A stretch of 64,000 bases of DNA, from the NCBI RefSeq assembly GCF_020283565.1, contig NC_060061.1:17149362-17213361 (forward strand). Reading direction: 5' to 3'. Shown one piece after another: positions 48,024 through 64,000 of this stretch. The DNA comes from Trifolium pratense (lineage: Eukaryota; Streptophyta; Magnoliopsida; Fabales; Fabaceae). Position 1 is the first letter of the stretch; the number at the start of each line of letters is the position of its first letter. A model generated the notes under the pieces. The model was not told where the DNA came from and did not search any database. It worked only from the letters and a program-made list of their open reading frames with translations. The translations under genes were made by a program, and so were the position numbers.

Positions 48024-49190
48024 TAACAAAATTTATCATATTTTATATTAGATTTTATTTAATTATTTCATCCATCAAAGAAAGCAATCTTGCCGATTTG
48101 TTAGGCGTAGTCCAGAACATTGTATTCTTAAAGTCAAGGATTTCTTCCCTTTATGAATTATGAGATTTTGTAACCCAATAAAATACTATTGAAATCCAAG
48201 TTGGTGGCAACCTTGGATTTACTCTTGATGTTAGGTGTTTGTTTAACTTTAGTGATAAGAGTTTGACTTTATAACCTCGAGAGACGAGTTTAAATTCACT
48301 TGATATAAATTATAATTAAAATGCGGACTGCTTCTAATATGGACCATGACAATAAGTGGTCCATGAAGGACTACTACTTTTCACTTTTTTCTTTTCATTC
48401 CTAACAATTAGATGAAACAAGTGTGTGGAAGCCTATCATAGGCTTAAAACACTGAATAAATATCTCTTTATACTATTCTTCTCTTAGTCCAATCACTTGT
48501 CAGGATCTCTACTCCCTCGTCTCTTCCGGCTCTCTGATTTATCACTCAATTCTCACTTTTCTTAATATATTTTTGTACCGATTTTTTTTTAATATTAATA
48601 TTTTATGGTTTGTTTTTTAATAGCAAATATATTAATATTTTATAGATAAAATATGTTTTCAGTCCCTACTTTTATAATGAGTTTTGATTTTTGTTTCTGT
48701 AAAATAAAATCACTTGTATTCACCAAAAAATTATTTTGTTTTTAGTCCTTAATGAGCAAAAATTTGACATGTTAATGTCAATACTATGACATTTTTATGT
48801 TCAAAATAGTCTATTGTATGTGTATATATCATGTTAAATCCATATAAGTCCATATTGTGTTAAAAAAATGTCAAAAAAAATCAAAATCTTTCCATTAGGG
48901 ACTAAAAACAAAAGAAAAAAAAATTGTAAGATGAAAATAAGAGATTTTATTTTATAAGGACAAAAACCAAAATTCGCTATAAAAGTGAGGATTGAAAACA
49001 TATTTTACCCATATTTTATTACTAAACTAGTTCAAAAATCTGTACATTTAAACATATTCATTTATTTTTATATTACAGTAAAAAAATTATTTTAATAAAA
49101 TATTTAAAATTTTATTATAAAATATAAGTGAAATTATTGTGCTTTACTTGTAAAATTCATTAATCAATAAATTATATTTTTTTAACCAGG

Positions 49191-49305
49191 TAGTTTAGTG
49201 GCTAGAATTTAACGTTGGATAAGTGGAGTGTCCAGAGTTCGAACTTCGACTCCTGCATATAAAGTGATGTCTCTACCAACGGAGCTAAAGTCACGCGGAC
49301 TAAAT
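49191..49305 (+). mobile_element. SINE-like element
   Basis: The head GGTAGTTTAGTGGCTAGAAT resembles an A-box region and GAGTTCGAACTTCGACTCC a B box. The 3' part has CTACCAACGGAGCTAAAGTC. This pattern is common in legume SINEs. Confidence 0.5.
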
Positions 49306-49682
49306 AAATTGTAATAAATATATGTTCTAATATTCGAATTTTTAATTAGAAGATATCAAAAAATTAATAAATTTAGTTTATTGATTTGTGTAAACATATG
49401 TCCCGATGGTGGCTCTGTAAATGCACAGAATCACAACCAAGTAATAAAGTAATAAGTTATCATTCTCCACAGGAATTGTGCCAAAATTACTAGTTTCGCT
49501 TAGGAATAATTTTACATTCGCTTTAAAGTTGTCAATTGAAAAACCAACATGCATAAAGTCATCAATTTGCAAGGCAATATCCAACACTACTACTATTCAA
49601 AAACCGCTTTCTAACCTAACAAAGCTCCTTGTAAATTAAATATATATAGCAAAAAAATGAACAAACGATTTAACATTATATA

Positions 49683-49965
49683 AAGACATACCAAAATTAT
49701 TTGCTGAAGAAAAATATAACAAACTAACCACTTCCAAATCCTAGTTAAATTATATGTCTTGTCTTTTGATAAGATTTTATAATATATTTACCGGTTTCAA
49801 CAAAATTAAGAAGAAAAAAAAAACAACAATGAATGAAAATAGAAAAAGGAAGAAGAGAACCTCTGTGAAGTAGTCTCAGGGAAAGGAACACTAGGTCAGG
49901 TAAAACCCTGTTACCTGTGTTGTCAATTTTGAGTGTATATATATTTCAAAAGTTTAAATTTATTA
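49683..49965. repeat. Duplicated block, copy A
   Basis: It shares TTAACATTATATAAAGACAT, ATTATATGTCTTGTCTTTTG, GAAGAAGAGAACCTCTGTGA and CACTAGGTCAGGTAAAACCC, in the same order and spacing, with the block at 50741-51005, about 1.06 kb away in the same orientation. Confidence 0.85.
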
Positions 49966-50740
49966 AAGTTCAAAGACAAATATAAAGTGATGGCTAGAGT
50001 TTCAATAATATTATAATGACAGAATTATAAGAGAATTTATAATAATTTTTAATGAACTACTATACTACTAACACATAAACCTCAATACTCAAAGCCGTAA
50101 TAATATTATGGGCAAATTACATAACCTCCCCTAAAATTTGTTAAAATATCACTCACCCTCCCTCTATTTTTTATCCAGACACAAACCTCCCCTACTTAAT
50201 TTTGAATGTGACAAACAGCTCTCCTCTAAATTAACACTGTTTGCACTCCGTTAAAATAACACAAATCATAATATTCCTCTCCATCTTTGAAACGACAGTG
50301 TTGATCCTTTCCTTTCCTTTCTTAATCCACCCACTAAATTCTCTTTCCCTTCCTCTCGGTGAATATACCCAACTAATTAGCCGGATTGCTTGTTCAAGTT
50401 ACTATCTATAGGCCATTAGTGGGCTATAAATTATTTACTATTAAATAATGCTATGATATGATGAATGTGGAGATGTGATCATCATGTGATTGTTGACTTA
50501 GGGTTGTTGACTTATTTGTTCACACAATTCAACTGTCCAGAGACTAGTGATTTTCCAACAAAATTCATTGGAAATTTTGATGTGATTTGCATAAACATAT
50601 AACAAATCTAGGCTTTTTCTATGTTTCAATATATAGTAGAGTAGTAGTTGATAGTAACATGTGATGACAGCAAAAAAATAAATGACCAAATATAAATAAA
50701 ATAACATAGCATTAAATGAACAAAAAACAAACAAAGGATT

Positions 50741-51005
50741 TAACATTATATAAAGACATACGAAAAGAATAATATAACAAATTAAGCACTTCGATCCAAA
50801 TTCTAGCTGTTAAATTATATGTCTTGTCTTTTGATCCGGATTTTATAATATATTTACCAGTTTCAACAAAACTAGAAAAAGAAAATAGAAAAAGGAAGAA
50901 GAGAACCTCTGTGAAGCAGCCGCAGGGAAATTAAGGAACACTAGGTCAGGTAAAACCCTGTTACTAGTGTTGTAAATTTTGAGTATATATTTCACAAGTT
51001 TAAGG
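50741..51005. repeat. Duplicated block, copy B
   Basis: This is the second copy of the block at 49683-49965, with small insertions and substitutions. A third, partial echo of its right end (GTGTTACTTGTGTTGTAAAT) lies near 51165. Confidence 0.85.
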
Positions 51006-52028
51006 GGTGTATTAGATTGGAATTTTAAAAGACTTTTTTGGCAAAAAAAATCTTGAATATTTTAAAAGATTTCGTGTGATTTTATTGATTTTGTAAGATT
51101 GTAAAAGACTTTTTTTAAAAGACTTTTTACGATTAGGATTTTAACACATGATTTTTAAAACCGTGTTACTTGTGTTGTAAATTTTGAATATATATTTCAA
51201 AAGTTTAAATTATTGTGTATATCTCATAATCATTTTTTATTTAATTTTAATTGATTTTATTTTAGTATTGTGTATCTATACCTATATATAAAGAGGATAA
51301 AAAAAAATTGTGTGGATTTCTTATAATACCAACAATATCATTGATTTATTTTTTAGCAACAAAAATCTTTTATTAACAAACTCACCAGTTTTTTAGGGTG
51401 TAACTAGAAACACGTATGATTTGTTATGGCATACTTATAATATCTACCTTTTACCTTTAATTTGTTAATCAAGTACATGAAACTCACCTGAAATGAAAAC
51501 AGCCTAGAAATAAATTATGCTTGACATTGATTAGATGAGATGAAGGAAGGGGAAGCAGTAAGATGATCTCAATCCCACAATTTATATATTAATAATGGGT
51601 TAATTTCAAACAATGTTTAGCTATTACTGAAAATGTGAATGCTGTAATTAGATAGCCTGATATTAAAACGTTGAAACTGTTCCTGTACATTGTTATTAAT
51701 TTTCACATTTACACAAATATATCATTGTAAGATAACACAATAAGATGTTTAGATAATATTGAATCACTGAGACAGAAGGTTATGCTTATGCCAGTTTGGT
51801 ACAGCTCAATTCAAACTAAACTATAGCCCTAACACATAAAACCTGATCTACAAACACCTGTCTCAAAATTACTATCAGCATAAGCAAGCATAAGTGGTTG
51901 ATAAGGCCTCCGCAAAACTGAAAAGTACTATTATGCAACTTAGGAGCTTTAAATATACAAAAATGATATTCAATAAAAACACAATGATGATACAATGCAC
52001 TGTATTGTGAAAGCACTTGACTAGACAA

Positions 52029-52155
52029 GAAATTATACTGATCTGACAACATCCCCAAAGTAATAGTAGAAATGAGAAATAATAATCTTTTCTTTGCCAG
52101 AACAGATACCTTCGGCAGATCCAACTTGCGCGCCATCTCAATCAACACGTATAGG
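52029..52155 (-). pseudogene. Decayed tandem copy of the NSF terminal exon
   Basis: The minus strand matches the last NSF exon (52309-52163) over nearly its full length: phrases for YxLIEMA, then SAE-like, KRL/KEK-like and LGDVVR-like codons are recognisable. A short deletion and substitutions put it out of frame (GCGCGCAAGTTGGATCTGCC against the longer functional version). It lies about 130 bases downstream of the equivalent functional sequence, with no intact acceptor, so it is a partial tandem duplication in the 3' UTR or flank of NSF. Confidence 0.8.
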
Positions 52156-52162
52156 CAATAAA

Positions 52163-63672
<11,510 letters not shown>

Positions 63673-64000
63673 CTAGTATGGGTAAGAAAAGAAAAACTAA
63701 GATTCATCAACCACCAAAAAGATAATATATAACCAGATATCAACTTATACAAAGAAAAACACATATTTCCCATCCAATTTTTATAAATTTCAAGCATGTC
63801 AATCAGTTAAGGAATCTAAAGCATACCAAAAAAAATCATGATTTCCAAAAATCGAGTTAGTATAGTATAGAAGGCGTAAAAGCATGGTGAGAACTGATAA
63901 TATGCCAGGAGAAAGTTACAACCACCCAAATAGGACTCGTGCAGGGTATAGTAAAAGAAATAGGCAAGTGTTGACTGCAAGTAATGGGATTTAATATTCT

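Larger units (their letters stand above)
48033..52028. other. Intergenic region downstream of NSF, no supported gene
   Basis: It contains a SINE-like head (49191-49305) and two copies of a ~270-310 bp block (49683-49965 and 50741-51005). A minus-strand open frame of about 70 codons at 49378-49587 (with DDFMHVGFSIDNFKANVKLF) looks protein-like but I do not recognise it, and no splice partners are evident. The duplicated block read on the minus strand has a leader-like, pyrimidine-rich character, so a decayed gene or non-coding RNA is possible. Confidence 0.4.

Noticed and set aside
49378..49587. Protein-like minus-strand frame of about 70 codons
   Set aside because: Looks somewhat coding but no family recognised and no neighbouring exons; kept only as a note in the intergenic entry.

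Overview
This is plant nuclear DNA. The genes carry GT-AG introns in AT-rich sequence, and the proteins are closest to papilionoid legume families. The SINE and MITE types suggest the Medicago/Trifolium/pea side of the legumes; that placement is inferred from memory of such repeats, not from a search. There is no bacterial-style operon and no CRISPR array. About ten protein genes are scattered singly among dense non-autonomous transposons.

Layout. 0.47-1.8 kb, minus: TSJT1/aluminium-induced-type protein, 3' end apparently off-window. 2.3-10.9 kb: repeat-rich, with two Mutator-type MITEs, a degenerate minisatellite ending in a canonical Helitron 3' terminus, and Tourist-like MITEs. 11.2-14.5 kb, plus: RING E3 ligase of the AIRP2 type. 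16.1 kb: tRNA-Val(UAC). 18.6-23.6 kb, plus: TFB2/p52 subunit of TFIIH, 15 exons. 24.9-27.2 kb, minus: conserved small Cys-rich protein of unknown function. 27.6-28.8 kb: retroelement relic and a hAT-type element. 29.5-34.6 kb, plus: organelle-type MutS2 with Smr domain. 35.1 kb, plus: short REF/SRPP-like protein. 37.2 kb, minus: eIF3G-like RRM remnant. 38.1-41.2 kb, plus: GRXS17-type multidomain monothiol glutaredoxin. 42.5-44.9 kb, minus: short class-B heat stress factor. 45-52 kb: repeats, including a third Mutator MITE and duplicated blocks. 52.2-63.7 kb, minus: 3' two-thirds of NSF (vesicle-fusing ATPase), 14 exons in the window.

The genes are unrelated housekeeping or stress genes: transcription/repair (TFB2), organelle DNA or translation maintenance (MutS2), redox/iron-sulfur (GRXS17), membrane fusion (NSF), ABA/ubiquitin (AIRP2-like) and heat stress (HSF). 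No shared pathway is evident.

The most unusual object is a 3,070-bp LTR retrotransposon (55925-58994) inside an NSF intron. Its two 367-bp LTRs look identical and it has a perfect 5-bp target duplication. It carries a gag-like start and a chromodomain-like end, but between them lies a long open frame that I do not recognise, with no visible polymerase, joined in frame to the first ORF by a single TAG. The other notable points are the 9-bp-TSD Mutator MITE family, a Helitron end on a ~116-bp-period array, and a decayed tandem copy of the NSF terminal exon.
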